Origin: Chloroflexota bacterium
GTDB taxonomy: Bacteria > Chloroflexota > Anaerolineae > Anaerolineales > Anaerolineaceae
Direction: 5' to 3'
Length of the DNA: 64,000 bases
Assembly: GCA_016838895.1 (NCBI GenBank)
Contig: JAEKNU010000014.1
Coordinates: forward strand, 17,649-81,648
A program made the translations under genes and the position numbers. Below, piece after piece: positions 1 to 8,582 of this stretch. The notes under the pieces are model-generated. The model worked only from the letters and a program-made list of their open reading frames with translations. It did not search any database and had not been told where the DNA came from. Every line of letters begins with the position of its first letter. The stretch's first letter is position 1.

Positions 1-1224
1 TAAGCCAGCCGTTTCCATTACCTGATCGAAATAGCGCGCCATGCCATTCAAACTGTCATGGAACCACCAGGGCGGTCCCAATTTAATAGCAGGATAATGT
101 CCAGCCAGGGTGGCTAATTCACGTGAATAGTTTGATTCATCTAAAGTAAACAAGATCAATATCAGCCGCGAATCATTACCGTATTTGTTTAATAATGGCC
201 GCAGATTGTTGGTATATTCAGTTGCAACCGGAATATCACAACCCTTATCCAGTCCAAATTTTTGAAAGATGACCTCGTTATGATTGCGCAATGATCCAGG
301 ATGTAATTGCATCACCAATCCATCCTCACAGCTCATCCGTGCCATTTCCATGAGCATATGTGCGGTAAAGCGTGCCGCATCATCTACACTGGCTTTACCT
401 TGCAATGCAGACTGGAAAATACGTTCGGCTTCTGTTTTATCCATCTCAATTGTCAGCGGGGCAATCACAGCATGATCCGTAGCAGTTGCACCCATTTGTT
501 TAAAATATTGTCGGCGATTTTCCAGCGCCTTAATATACGAGCCATAATCCATGATATTCACATTGCTGGCAGCACTGAGCGCATCAATATTTGTTCGCCA
601 GCCCGCTGCATCCAGATTAACCACATTATCCGGACGAAAACAGGGTACGATATTGCCCTTCCAGCCAGAATCATGCATGGCCTGATGCTGCGTCAGCGAA
701 TCCTGGGCGGCATCGGTGGTACTCATTACCTCAATATTGAAACGTTCAAATAGTGCTCGTGGGGCAAATTCAGGGCTGGCCAATTTTTCACTAAGGAAAT
801 CGTACATACGATCAGCATTCTCAGTATTGGGGATTTTATCAACACCGAACACCTCGCTGAGCGCATGCAGCAGCCACACACCCGAGGGTGTGCCCCTGAA
901 TAAATAGAAATTATTACAGAATAATTGCCAAATTTTTCGATGATCGTTTTCCACTGCTCCGCCATCCTGTCGCGGTACGCCCAATGACTCGGGTGCAATA
1001 CCCTGGGAATAAAGCATGCGCGTCACATAATGATCAGGAATAATAAAAAGCTCCGCCGGTGTGCCAAAATTGGCATGTGGATCACTGAACAAAGCAGGAT
1101 CCACATGCCCGTGTGGAGAAACAATCGGTAAGTTGCAGATGCCATCGTACAACTTACGGGCTGTCAGGCGTTGATCAGGGTCAGATGAGAAGAAACGATC
1201 TGTTGATAACAATTTATTTGCCAT
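1..1224 (-). CDS. uxaC: Uronate (glucuronate/galacturonate) isomerase, C-terminus beyond the window
   Basis: The enzyme converts D-galacturonate to tagaturonate or D-glucuronate to fructuronate in the cytoplasm. The frame is open from an ATG at 1224 to the left edge, so 408 residues are visible of the roughly 470 usual for UxaC. The N-terminus carries the metal-binding motif SPHGHVDP (His38, His40), and the visible C-terminal part has the family signature GPPWWFHDS. A GAGG ribosome site lies about 13 bases before the ATG. It is the last visible gene of the pectin operon, 15 bases after the aldo/keto reductase gene. Genes for altronate oxidoreductase and dehydratase, the usual next steps, are not in the window and may lie to the left. 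Confidence 0.93.
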   Translation of the reverse strand, partial: MANKLLSTDRFFSSDPDQRLTARKLYDGICNLPIVSPHGHVDPALFSDPHANFGTPAELFIIPDHYVTRMLYSQGIAPESLGVPRQDGGAVENDHRKIWQLFCNNFYLFRGTPSGVWLLHALSEVFGVDKIPNTENADRMYDFLSEKLASPEFAPRALFERFNIEVMSTTDAAQDSLTQHQAMHDSGWKGNIVPCFRPDNVVNLDAAGWRTNIDALSAASNVNIMDYGSYIKALENRRQYFKQMGATATDHAVIAPLTIEMDKTEAERIFQSALQGKASVDDAARFTAHMLMEMARMSCEDGLVMQLHPGSLRNHNEVIFQKFGLDKGCDIPVATEYTNNLRPLLNKYGNDSRLILILFTLDESNYSRELATLAGHYPAIKLGPPWWFHDSLNGMARYFDQVMETAGL

Positions 1225-1239
1225 ACGAATAGGTTTACC

Positions 1240-2250
1240 TCAATCCGTAACCAGACGAGCTTTCATCCAATTACTAGTACTGTGAAAATCTGAAACGGCT
1301 GTTCCCGGATGTACCAGTTTATCAAATAGTGGTCGATCAGTCTCATCCAGTTGTTTATCAAGCACAACCAGAGCATCCTCCAGATGCGCCAATGTACGCG
1401 GCCCAATAATCGGTGCGGTCACACCCGGTTGATCCTTCAGCCATAATAATGCCAATTGTGCAGATGTCAGGCCGCGTTCTTCAGCCATATCAGCCACTAC
1501 TCGGGCAACATCAATTCCCCTTTTTGAAACCCTGCCCTGGCTGATCTTATCGTCCCAGCGTTTTGCACGAGACCCATCCGGATAATCACCGACCTCATTA
1601 TAACGACCAGCCAGCACACCCGCTGCCAAAGGTGACCAGGGCAAAATCGCCAGGTCATATTTCTGGCACAGCGGGATCAATTCATTTTCAATACGCCTAT
1701 CCAGTAAATTATAAGGCGGTTGCTCACTAATGTAACGATTTAAATTATATTTCTCACTGAGCGCTATGGCTTCCATGACCATCCAGGCTGGATGGGTGGA
1801 ACAGCCAATGTAACGCACCTTCCCCGCACGAATTAAGTCATCAAAAGCACGCAGTGTTTCATCCTGCGGATGGGTCAACGGTGGGCGATGCAGTTGATAT
1901 AGATCAATGTGATCCGTCTGCAATCGCTTCAGGGATGCTTCACATTCTTTTATGATGTGATAACGACTGCCGCCCATCTGATTTGGGCCATCACCCATTT
2001 TATTATATACCTTGGTTGCCAAAATAATCTGATTGCGCAGCTTTCGTTCTTTTAAGAATTTACCAATAATTGTTTCACTTGTACCACGTTTGTATACATT
2101 CGCAGTATCAATCATGTTGATACCGGCATCCAATGCACGCTGCATAATCGCGAAGGAATCTTCTTCGGGTGCAGGGTTGCCAAAATTCATCGCGCCCAAA
2201 CATAACGGGGCAATCATCACCCCAGATCGTCCTAACTGTCGATATTCCAT
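1240..2250 (-). CDS. Aldo/keto reductase
   Basis: A 336-residue cytoplasmic NAD(P)H-dependent aldo/keto reductase of the (beta/alpha)8 fold. The catalytic tetrad is visible: Asp48 and Tyr53 in the DTANVY stretch, Lys80 in ATKVY, and His121 in LYQLHRP. Its length fits the family. It begins one base after the zinc dehydrogenase gene ends, so the two are surely cotranscribed. The substrate cannot be read from the sequence. In this setting reduction of a uronate, a keto-uronate or an aldehyde from sugar breakdown is the reasonable guess. It could supply the tagaturonate reductase step that is otherwise missing here, but that is inference only. Confidence 0.88.
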   Translation of the reverse strand: MEYRQLGRSGVMIAPLCLGAMNFGNPAPEEDSFAIMQRALDAGINMIDTANVYKRGTSETIIGKFLKERKLRNQIILATKVYNKMGDGPNQMGGSRYHIIKECEASLKRLQTDHIDLYQLHRPPLTHPQDETLRAFDDLIRAGKVRYIGCSTHPAWMVMEAIALSEKYNLNRYISEQPPYNLLDRRIENELIPLCQKYDLAILPWSPLAAGVLAGRYNEVGDYPDGSRAKRWDDKISQGRVSKRGIDVARVVADMAEERGLTSAQLALLWLKDQPGVTAPIIGPRTLAHLEDALVVLDKQLDETDRPLFDKLVHPGTAVSDFHSTSNWMKARLVTD

Positions 2251-2251
2251 A

Positions 2252-3295
2252 TTAATCTGACCTTAATTCCAGAACAACTTTTATGGTGCGCGGGTCTTCA
2301 CGGTTTACCTGTTCAAAGGCTTCGCGTATCTGTGTGAGCGATACTACATCGGTGATCAATAATTCCGGGTGCAGCAAACCCTTGCGCATCATTTGAATCG
2401 CTCGCGGGAATTCACCGCGCGTCACGCGTGATGCAATAATCTTAGCTTCTTTTATTACCAGTGTTTTGAAATGGACTGCCGTTAATTGCTCACCCAATCC
2501 AGCAGTGACAATCCGTCCGGCACCGCGAATCATTTTCACAGCCTGCGCCAGGGGTGCTTCATCACCATGATAATGTCCAACAGCTTCAATCACACAATCT
2601 ACGCCCAACCCATTGGTTAGCGCCATGATTTCAGCCACAGGATCTTGTTCCTCAATATTAATTACATGCTCTGCGCCAATCTGTTTGGCAATATCTAAAC
2701 GAAACGGCTGCATGTCCGTTATGATGGTCATACCGGGTGAAACACTATGACACAGCACATCCAAAATGGATAATCCCAGTTTGCCCGCCCCTAATATTGC
2801 GACCGTTTCCCCCGGTTGTACCTCACCGCGCTGCAATATATGATGACCCAAAGCATACATCTCAACCATTGGGGCATGATGCATGGGAATTTCATCAGGC
2901 AGATGAAACAGGCGATGCTCTGGAACAGCCACGTACTCGCCATATCCGCCGTCATCATCCACACCCAATAGACGCAGCGTCTCGCAGGCATTGATATGTC
3001 CGCTTAAACAAGCCGGGCATTGATGACAGGATAAAATCGGATCTATCACTACCCGGTCACCGACTTTAAAGCCGCTAACTTCAGCGCCTACTTCGGTAAT
3101 CACACCGCCAAATTCATGCCCCTGTATAGCCGGATATTGCACACGTTCTTCGAACTCGCCACGATATATATGCAAATCCGTGCCACATATGCCGGCTGCA
3201 CGGGAGGCGACCAGTACCTCCCGTGCGTTAATAACAGGCGAATTTGTCTCGCCTATGCGAATATCTTCTTTGCCATACAGAATACCAGCTTTCAT
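2252..3295 (-). CDS. Zinc-dependent medium-chain alcohol/polyol dehydrogenase
   Basis: A 347-residue member of the MDR family (sorbitol/threonine dehydrogenase type). Visible features are the catalytic zinc ligands Cys37 in GICGTD and His60-Glu61 in GHEFGG, the structural zinc cysteines 90, 93, 96 and 104, and a Rossmann motif GAGKLG. It should oxidise a secondary alcohol or reduce a ketose with NAD(P). Lying between KduD and the aldo/keto reductase in a galacturonate operon, it is a candidate for the tagaturonate/altronate redox step or a related sugar acid. The family alone does not settle the substrate. Confidence 0.88.
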   Translation of the reverse strand: MKAGILYGKEDIRIGETNSPVINAREVLVASRAAGICGTDLHIYRGEFEERVQYPAIQGHEFGGVITEVGAEVSGFKVGDRVVIDPILSCHQCPACLSGHINACETLRLLGVDDDGGYGEYVAVPEHRLFHLPDEIPMHHAPMVEMYALGHHILQRGEVQPGETVAILGAGKLGLSILDVLCHSVSPGMTIITDMQPFRLDIAKQIGAEHVINIEEQDPVAEIMALTNGLGVDCVIEAVGHYHGDEAPLAQAVKMIRGAGRIVTAGLGEQLTAVHFKTLVIKEAKIIASRVTRGEFPRAIQMMRKGLLHPELLITDVVSLTQIREAFEQVNREDPRTIKVVLELRSD

Positions 3296-3305
3296 GTTTC
3301 CTCAT

Positions 3306-4073
3306 TTATCGGGTTAACCAACCGCCATCCACTGGAATAATTGTGCCCTGCATATAATCAGAGGCAGCGGATGCCAGGAACACGACGGTTCCACGTAAAT
3401 CATCCGGTGTACCCCAACGACCTGCCGGGATACGCTCCAGAATTGCGGGTGCACGCTCGGCATTGGCACGCAATGGTGCAGTGTTTTCCGTTGCCATATA
3501 ACCCGGGGCTATGGCATTTACATTGACACCATCTTTTGCCCATTCATTTGCCAACGCTCTGGTGATACCGGCAATGCCGCTTTTTGCAGCAGTGTAGGAA
3601 GGAACCGTAATGCCTCCCTGGAAGGATAACATGGATGCAACATTGATAATTTTACCCGACCCCTGTGGCACCATCACCCGTCCGGCAGCCTGGGAGAGGA
3701 AAAAAGCTGCTCGCAAATTGATATGCAGTACATCGTCCCAATCACTCTCGCTGAAATCCAATGCCGGTGTTCGGCGGATAATACCAGCGTTATTAACCAG
3801 AATATCAAGGTGTCCAAATGTGCTGACGATATCACCTACGACTTTATTCAGGTCAGCTACGCTGGCTTGTAGTAAATCACAAACCACCTGCTCATATTGC
3901 CGCCCCAATCCTTTCACGATCTCGGCTGTGGCATCACTGCTGCCACGATCCAATCCAACAATATCGGCACCGGCTTCCGCCAGGGCGATAGCCATTCCCT
4001 GCCCCAATCCCTGACCAGCGCCAGTAACCAGAGCAACTTTACCGTCTACTTTAAAAGCATCCAATATCATCAT
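3306..4073 (-). CDS. kduD: 2-dehydro-3-deoxy-D-gluconate 5-dehydrogenase (KduD-type SDR)
   Basis: A 255-residue short-chain dehydrogenase. It has the TGxxxGLG cofactor motif (residues 17-24), NNAG (94-97) and the catalytic Ser147, Tyr160 and Lys164. The sequence NNAGIIRR and the overall match to KduD support the assignment. It reduces 2,5-diketo-3-deoxygluconate to 2-keto-3-deoxygluconate (KDG), the last step in handling unsaturated uronates released from pectin. It sits directly after the IolB/KduI-type isomerase gene (9-base gap), which would make its substrate. A methionine directly follows the first, so the start is uncertain by one codon. Confidence 0.9.
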   Translation of the reverse strand: MMILDAFKVDGKVALVTGAGQGLGQGMAIALAEAGADIVGLDRGSSDATAEIVKGLGRQYEQVVCDLLQASVADLNKVVGDIVSTFGHLDILVNNAGIIRRTPALDFSESDWDDVLHINLRAAFFLSQAAGRVMVPQGSGKIINVASMLSFQGGITVPSYTAAKSGIAGITRALANEWAKDGVNVNAIAPGYMATENTAPLRANAERAPAILERIPAGRWGTPDDLRGTVVFLASAASDYMQGTIIPVDGGWLTR

Positions 4074-4082
4074 GCACTTTTC

Positions 4083-4904
4083 CTAGTGTCCCAATTCTTT
4101 TAACATGTTAACTGTACGTCCAACCCAACCCAAATTGGGGTCATCCTGGGTTGCCTGTACACGCTGGGTTCCAGCCAGGAACCACAGATAATAGGTGGAG
4201 TATCCAGGAGCACTGACCACAGAGTGGTAACCCTTAGGCATCATATGAATGCTGTTATCTCGAATCGTGAAGTTCTCATTTTCGCCATCGTCATTGTAAT
4301 AATGGCAAATACCAAAACCATCCGTGGGGCTGACTTTGAAATAGTACATTTCTTCATGAAAAGCCTGACGTGGTAAATCATCTTCCTGATGCTTATGCGG
4401 TGGGAAGGTGCTCCAATTGCCGCTGGGTGTGAAGGTTTCACCCACAATCAATCGTCGCGCGGGTAATTCCGGCTGTGCCACCAGGGTTAGGATCTGATGG
4501 AAGTAGCGTTTAAAGTTGGCCGCACCCCAAATACCATTAGCAACTTTGGCTGGTTCAATCACATAAGGCTTGATATCTGTTTCATCGCTAGGGGCACTGG
4601 GCATGGCAATTTCCACATTGCCCACAGCCTTGATACTGAATTTAGCGCTGGCAGGAATATAAACGGAATGCGGTTTACCGGCAAACACATTGGGCCTGCC
4701 GCCCACTTTCTCAAATTTCTGACCATTAATTTCAAAAGTGGCTTTGCCGCCTAAGATCACTGCCAGGATTTCACGATCACCACTATCGGCACTGTGGCTT
4801 TCCCCATCAGCCAACTTCAAGAAGGTAAAATCTAATAATTTACATGGATTAATGGAGGGTTTGTTCACTCCGGAATTTGAAGTTAAGTAAGTATGGTATT
4901 TCAT
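4083..4904 (-). CDS. iolB: KduI/IolB family isomerase (IolB-like), probable 5-keto-4-deoxyuronate isomerase
   Basis: A 273-residue bicupin of the KduI/IolB superfamily. It resembles IolB (5-deoxy-glucuronate isomerase) rather than classical KduI: TPSGNWSTFPPHKHQ with metal-binding histidines, HEEMYYF, and the C-terminal run MMPKGYHSVVSAPGYSTYYLW. No other inositol gene is nearby. The neighbours are kduD and the KDPG aldolase, so the likely role is converting 5-keto-4-deoxyuronate to 2,5-diketo-3-deoxygluconate in pectin breakdown. The family fold is seen directly; the substrate is inferred from context. A GGAG ribosome site precedes the ATG. Confidence 0.82.
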   Translation of the reverse strand: MKYHTYLTSNSGVNKPSINPCKLLDFTFLKLADGESHSADSGDREILAVILGGKATFEINGQKFEKVGGRPNVFAGKPHSVYIPASAKFSIKAVGNVEIAMPSAPSDETDIKPYVIEPAKVANGIWGAANFKRYFHQILTLVAQPELPARRLIVGETFTPSGNWSTFPPHKHQEDDLPRQAFHEEMYYFKVSPTDGFGICHYYNDDGENENFTIRDNSIHMMPKGYHSVVSAPGYSTYYLWFLAGTQRVQATQDDPNLGWVGRTVNMLKELGH

Positions 4905-4916
4905 CGTTCTCTCCTT

Positions 4917-5591
4917 TTATTTAATTCTGGCTTTCTTTACCCAATCAATACATTGCGCAGCTTTGGCTGCGATGCTGTCATAATTTTTTTCTTTCAAGGC
5001 CTGTGCAGTAATTAACTTACTACCCATGCCAACCGCAACAGCCCCGGCTTTGATCCAGGAGCTGATACTTTCTTCGGTTGCATCCACACCACCTGTGGGC
5101 ATCAAACGATGCCAGGGACAAGGCGCCATGGCCGCTTTAATAAATCCCGGGCCGCCAATCGTAGCCCCAGGGAATACCTTGCAAATTTCAGCCCCGTATT
5201 CTTCTGCAGTGGATATTTCGGTTGCCGTTGCACAGCCGGGTACATATAACATTTTACGGCGATTACATAATTTAGCCACCTCGACATTGAAGCTGGGCCC
5301 TACAATAAAGTTTGCACCTGAAGCCATAAACAATGCTGCTGTCGGTGCATCGATGATAGAACCCACGCCTAAAATCACACTGGGATCCATCTCATTGAAT
5401 GCTTTTACTAATTCACTAAATACAGGATATGCTTTCTCACCGCGATTGGTAAACTCAATTACTTTCGTGCCTGCTTTTGAACAAGCTTTGATAACTTCGA
5501 TACCTGTTTCCAGATCATCATGATAAAAGAGCGGGATCACACCCACATCCACGATTTTATTAATCACATCCAAACGCATATGCTTTGCCAT
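4917..5591 (-). CDS. eda: KDPG / 2-keto-4-hydroxyglutarate aldolase
   Basis: A 224-residue class I aldolase of the Eda/KdgA family that splits 2-keto-3-deoxy-6-phosphogluconate into pyruvate and glyceraldehyde-3-phosphate. The Schiff-base lysine is Lys138 in the KVFPG motif, with Glu46 and Arg50 in the IEFTNR stretch as family active-site positions. PGCATATEI replaces the usual PGVATPTE. It lies between the IolB-type isomerase and the FAH-family gene, downstream of KDG kinase, so the KDG to KDPG to triose route is complete within the operon. Confidence 0.9.
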   Translation of the reverse strand: MAKHMRLDVINKIVDVGVIPLFYHDDLETGIEVIKACSKAGTKVIEFTNRGEKAYPVFSELVKAFNEMDPSVILGVGSIIDAPTAALFMASGANFIVGPSFNVEVAKLCNRRKMLYVPGCATATEISTAEEYGAEICKVFPGATIGGPGFIKAAMAPCPWHRLMPTGGVDATEESISSWIKAGAVAVGMGSKLITAQALKEKNYDSIAAKAAQCIDWVKKARIK

Positions 5592-5615
5592 GCCGTCACC
5601 TCTCTAACCAAATTG

Positions 5616-6476
5616 TTATGTTTTTCTTACCGGATTTTGCAATACGCCTAATTTTTCGATACTCATTTCGACGATATCGCCATCCTGTAGAAATTGCTTT
5701 CGCGCTGCCGCTTCAGGTAACTTTGCCGGTGTACCAGTAGCGATTACATCCCCTACTTCCAATGTCATTACCTGACTGATATAAGATATCAAAAAGGGTG
5801 CTGAAAAAATCATTTTATCGGTATTGATTTTCTGTTTCAATACACCGTTAACCCGCAATTCAAGTTCTAGTTGATACAAATCCGGTATTTCATCCGGCGT
5901 TACCAGATCCGGACCCATCGGACCGAAAGTATCAAAGCATTTACCCAACATCCATTGACTGGTACGTTTTTGATAATCACGCGCACTAACATCATTAAAC
6001 AACGTATAACCTGCGATACACTCCTCGGCTTCCTTTTCGGAAACACAATAGGCGCGCTTTCCAATCACCACCATTAATTCTGCCTCAAAATCTGCTTGAT
6101 CGCTGGCTTGTGGAATAATGATTGCCTGCTGATCCGCGATGATGGTGTTGCCTGTCTTACAAAACAAATTGGGATACTCCGGCAATTCTGTTTTGCCGAT
6201 GCCGATATGGCCGCTGTAATTATGTCCGATGCACAATATTTTTCCAGGGTTTGGTACGGGGGCCAGTAATTCAACCTCATCCTCAGCTAAAATCCACTCA
6301 TTTTTAAAGGAAGAGAGCATTTTCTGCGCCTGCAATATACCTTGTTTGCCCAGGTTCAAAAAGGATATCATATCCATTGGCAGGTCATTTGAAGCAATAT
6401 TTAAATCCAATATACCCGCATCCATACGGATACCAATATGCTGTTCCTGTCCAAACCGAAACGAAATTAAGCGCAT
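5616..6476 (-). CDS. Fumarylacetoacetate hydrolase (FAH) family protein
   Basis: A 286-residue protein with the FAH catalytic fold. The core starts near residue 79 with KILCIGHNY, and metal ligands are placed at Glu131 and Glu133 (FEAEL) and Asp162 (FNDVSARD). The family includes fumarylpyruvate hydrolases, 2-oxo-hept-3-enedioate hydratases and 2-keto-3-deoxy sugar acid dehydratases or hydrolases. In this operon a 2-keto-3-deoxy sugar acid is the likely substrate. It starts 3 bases after the KDG kinase stop, suggesting translational coupling. The reaction is not determined. Confidence 0.85.
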   Translation of the reverse strand: MRLISFRFGQEQHIGIRMDAGILDLNIASNDLPMDMISFLNLGKQGILQAQKMLSSFKNEWILAEDEVELLAPVPNPGKILCIGHNYSGHIGIGKTELPEYPNLFCKTGNTIIADQQAIIIPQASDQADFEAELMVVIGKRAYCVSEKEAEECIAGYTLFNDVSARDYQKRTSQWMLGKCFDTFGPMGPDLVTPDEIPDLYQLELELRVNGVLKQKINTDKMIFSAPFLISYISQVMTLEVGDVIATGTPAKLPEAAARKQFLQDGDIVEMSIEKLGVLQNPVRKT

Positions 6477-6479
6477 CGC

Positions 6480-7514
6480 TTACCTCGAAACCCTTCCTGA
6501 TGCGTCACCGCCCATCAGTTTTTCAACTTCGCTGACGGTAACTCGATTAAAATCACCTGAAATACTGTGTTTCAAACAGGCTGCTGCCGCAGCAAAGTTT
6601 AATGCTTTCTGCGTATCCTCTTTGTATGTACGCAGACCGTAAATCAAGCCACCCATAAAGGAATCACCACCGCCAACCCGGTCAATAATCGGCAGAATAT
6701 CATAGGTGGGCGCTTGATAAAATACACCTTCTTTCCATAATACTCCAGACCAGGTGTTGTGGCTGGCAGAGAGCGACCCGCGTAAAGTAATACAAACCGT
6801 ATTCAATGATGGAAATTGTTTTACTAGTTCCTCGCATACATAACGATATTGATCTGCATCAATTTTCCCTGCGCTAACATCGCTATGAGGTGCCTTAATC
6901 CCAAATACTTTTTCTGCATCTTCTTCATTACCCAGTACAACATCACACATACCTACCAGTTCAGGCATGATCTCGGCAGGCGTTTTACCCCATTGCCACA
7001 ATTTGGCACGATAGTTCAAATCCGTGGAAATAGTCAGACCCATCTCGCGGGCAACTTTCACGGCCTCCAGGCATGCCGCCGCTGCTCCTTCTGAAACAGC
7101 TGGGGTGATACCTGTCCAGTGGAACCAATCAGCATCGCAAAAGACCGTTTTCCAATCTACCAAACCGGGCTGAATCGCAGCCAGGCTGGAGCCTGCCCGA
7201 TCATAAATTACTTTGCTGGCACGTTGTGAAGCGCCTGTTTCCAGAAAATAAATACCAATACGTTCCCCACCACGCAAAATATACTGTGTATCCACACCTA
7301 AGCCGCGCAAAGATTGAATACAGGCATCTCCTAAATCATGTGCGGGTAATCGTGTAACAAACGTCACATCCTGGCCATAATTGGCCAAAGATACAGCTAC
7401 ATTCGCTTCCCCGCCGCCGTATATCGCCTCAAATTTTTGTGCCTGGGCAAAGCGTTGGAAACCCGGGGTTGCCAGACGCAGCATAATTTCACCAAAAGTA
7501 ACAATTTTCTTCAT
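6480..7514 (-). CDS. kdgK: 2-keto-3-deoxygluconate kinase (PfkB family)
   Basis: A ribokinase-type sugar kinase that phosphorylates KDG to KDPG. The frame can be read from a TTG at 7544, but the ATG at 7514 has GGAG six bases upstream and begins MKKIVTFGEIMLRL, as KdgK proteins do, so I use it (344 residues). The C-terminal PfkB signature VGGGDSF carries the catalytic base near Asp284. An N-terminal GGGEANVA substrate-site motif is present. The gene sits between the esterase and FAH genes and links KduD output to the Eda aldolase. Confidence 0.9.
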   Translation of the reverse strand: MKKIVTFGEIMLRLATPGFQRFAQAQKFEAIYGGGEANVAVSLANYGQDVTFVTRLPAHDLGDACIQSLRGLGVDTQYILRGGERIGIYFLETGASQRASKVIYDRAGSSLAAIQPGLVDWKTVFCDADWFHWTGITPAVSEGAAAACLEAVKVAREMGLTISTDLNYRAKLWQWGKTPAEIMPELVGMCDVVLGNEEDAEKVFGIKAPHSDVSAGKIDADQYRYVCEELVKQFPSLNTVCITLRGSLSASHNTWSGVLWKEGVFYQAPTYDILPIIDRVGGGDSFMGGLIYGLRTYKEDTQKALNFAAAAACLKHSISGDFNRVTVSEVEKLMGGDASGRVSR

Positions 7515-7540
7515 TTCATTCTCCGATATAGATGCAAATC

Positions 7541-8563
7541 TCAATTCATCCAGGTTGAAAACCAGGCGTGAGCCATTTGATGATGATAACGATGCCCGTC
7601 AGAATGAATCTGCAACTGATAGGTCTCTTCTGTGTTGAACAGATTGTACGCCTGTTGCACAATTTCAAATTGTTTCCGCGCGCCAGTAATTGGGAAAAGT
7701 TCATCCTGCTCGCCATTAATAAAACAAACTGGCCGCGGTGCAATCAAAGCCGCAATTTCACCCATTTCTGCCACGGCAGTAAGACCCGGCACATAATTGC
7801 ATTCACAATGCTGCATTGCCAGAATGGAATCCGCAAAACCATTGAAATAGCCGGAGACAACAGCCACATCGATACGTTCATCCAACGCTGAAAGCCACAA
7901 TGCTGTTGCTCCTCCAGCAGAGTGCCCGGTACAGCCCAATTTTCCGCGAACATCTTTGCGTGCATTCAAATAGGATATGGCACACATGCCATCCCAAATT
8001 CGTTCACCCATTAAAGTACGTCCATGCATTAAATAAGAAAATGCCAGATGGCGGCAGGATCGCCCATTTTCTTGATCAATTTGATTCGTCAGCCTTTCGC
8101 CCAGGCCGCGTTGTTCTACCACGCAAACCAGATATCCCTTTTCTGCCAATACCTGAGCATAGTTATTGTCGTTCGCCAAATTTTCTCGTGCGATGTCATC
8201 ATCTGGATAATTTCCCAGACAATACTGTGCACTGGGATCATGTCCATGAAAGACAAGTATCGCCTGATACGGCGCTTTTGTTTTGGGCATTAAAATATAT
8301 ATGGGTATGGAAACAGACTCACAAATACGCAGGCTGTGCTTTTCTTCTATATACGATCCCCGATCATGCGAGTTAAGGATTTCATCATTGGTCTTCGGTA
8401 CGTTGCGATTGTTTATTCCAAGCAACCAGGCTAATTCATGCCGGAAAGATTTCTGCCAAAACTGAACCTCTTTCAATGTGCTGGCATGCAAAGCAAAGCG
8501 CTTCGCACATGCCAAATTGATGTCGCTAATATGTTCCTCTAAAGAAAACAATGAAGTACCCAT
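7541..8563 (-). CDS. Alpha/beta hydrolase of the acetyl-esterase (Abhydrolase_7-like) type
   Basis: A 340-residue alpha/beta hydrolase. The nucleophile elbow is GHSAGG with Ser215; VFHGHDP gives the oxyanion region, and a C-terminal SDGHRYH supplies the likely catalytic His. Proteins of this type are often annotated as acetyl-xylan or related deacetylases. Pectin is acetylated, and the gene lies between GH28 and KDG kinase, so removal of acetyl or methyl groups from imported oligogalacturonides is a sensible inference. No signal peptide is seen, pointing to the cytoplasm. The exact ester is unknown. Confidence 0.75.
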   Translation of the reverse strand: MGTSLFSLEEHISDINLACAKRFALHASTLKEVQFWQKSFRHELAWLLGINNRNVPKTNDEILNSHDRGSYIEEKHSLRICESVSIPIYILMPKTKAPYQAILVFHGHDPSAQYCLGNYPDDDIARENLANDNNYAQVLAEKGYLVCVVEQRGLGERLTNQIDQENGRSCRHLAFSYLMHGRTLMGERIWDGMCAISYLNARKDVRGKLGCTGHSAGGATALWLSALDERIDVAVVSGYFNGFADSILAMQHCECNYVPGLTAVAEMGEIAALIAPRPVCFINGEQDELFPITGARKQFEIVQQAYNLFNTEETYQLQIHSDGHRYHHQMAHAWFSTWMN

Positions 8564-8582
8564 AATCCATCTTACGCATCCA

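Noticed and set aside
307..753. 148-codon plus-strand open frame
   Set aside because: It lies fully antisense to uxaC, which has clear family motifs; composition-driven shadow.
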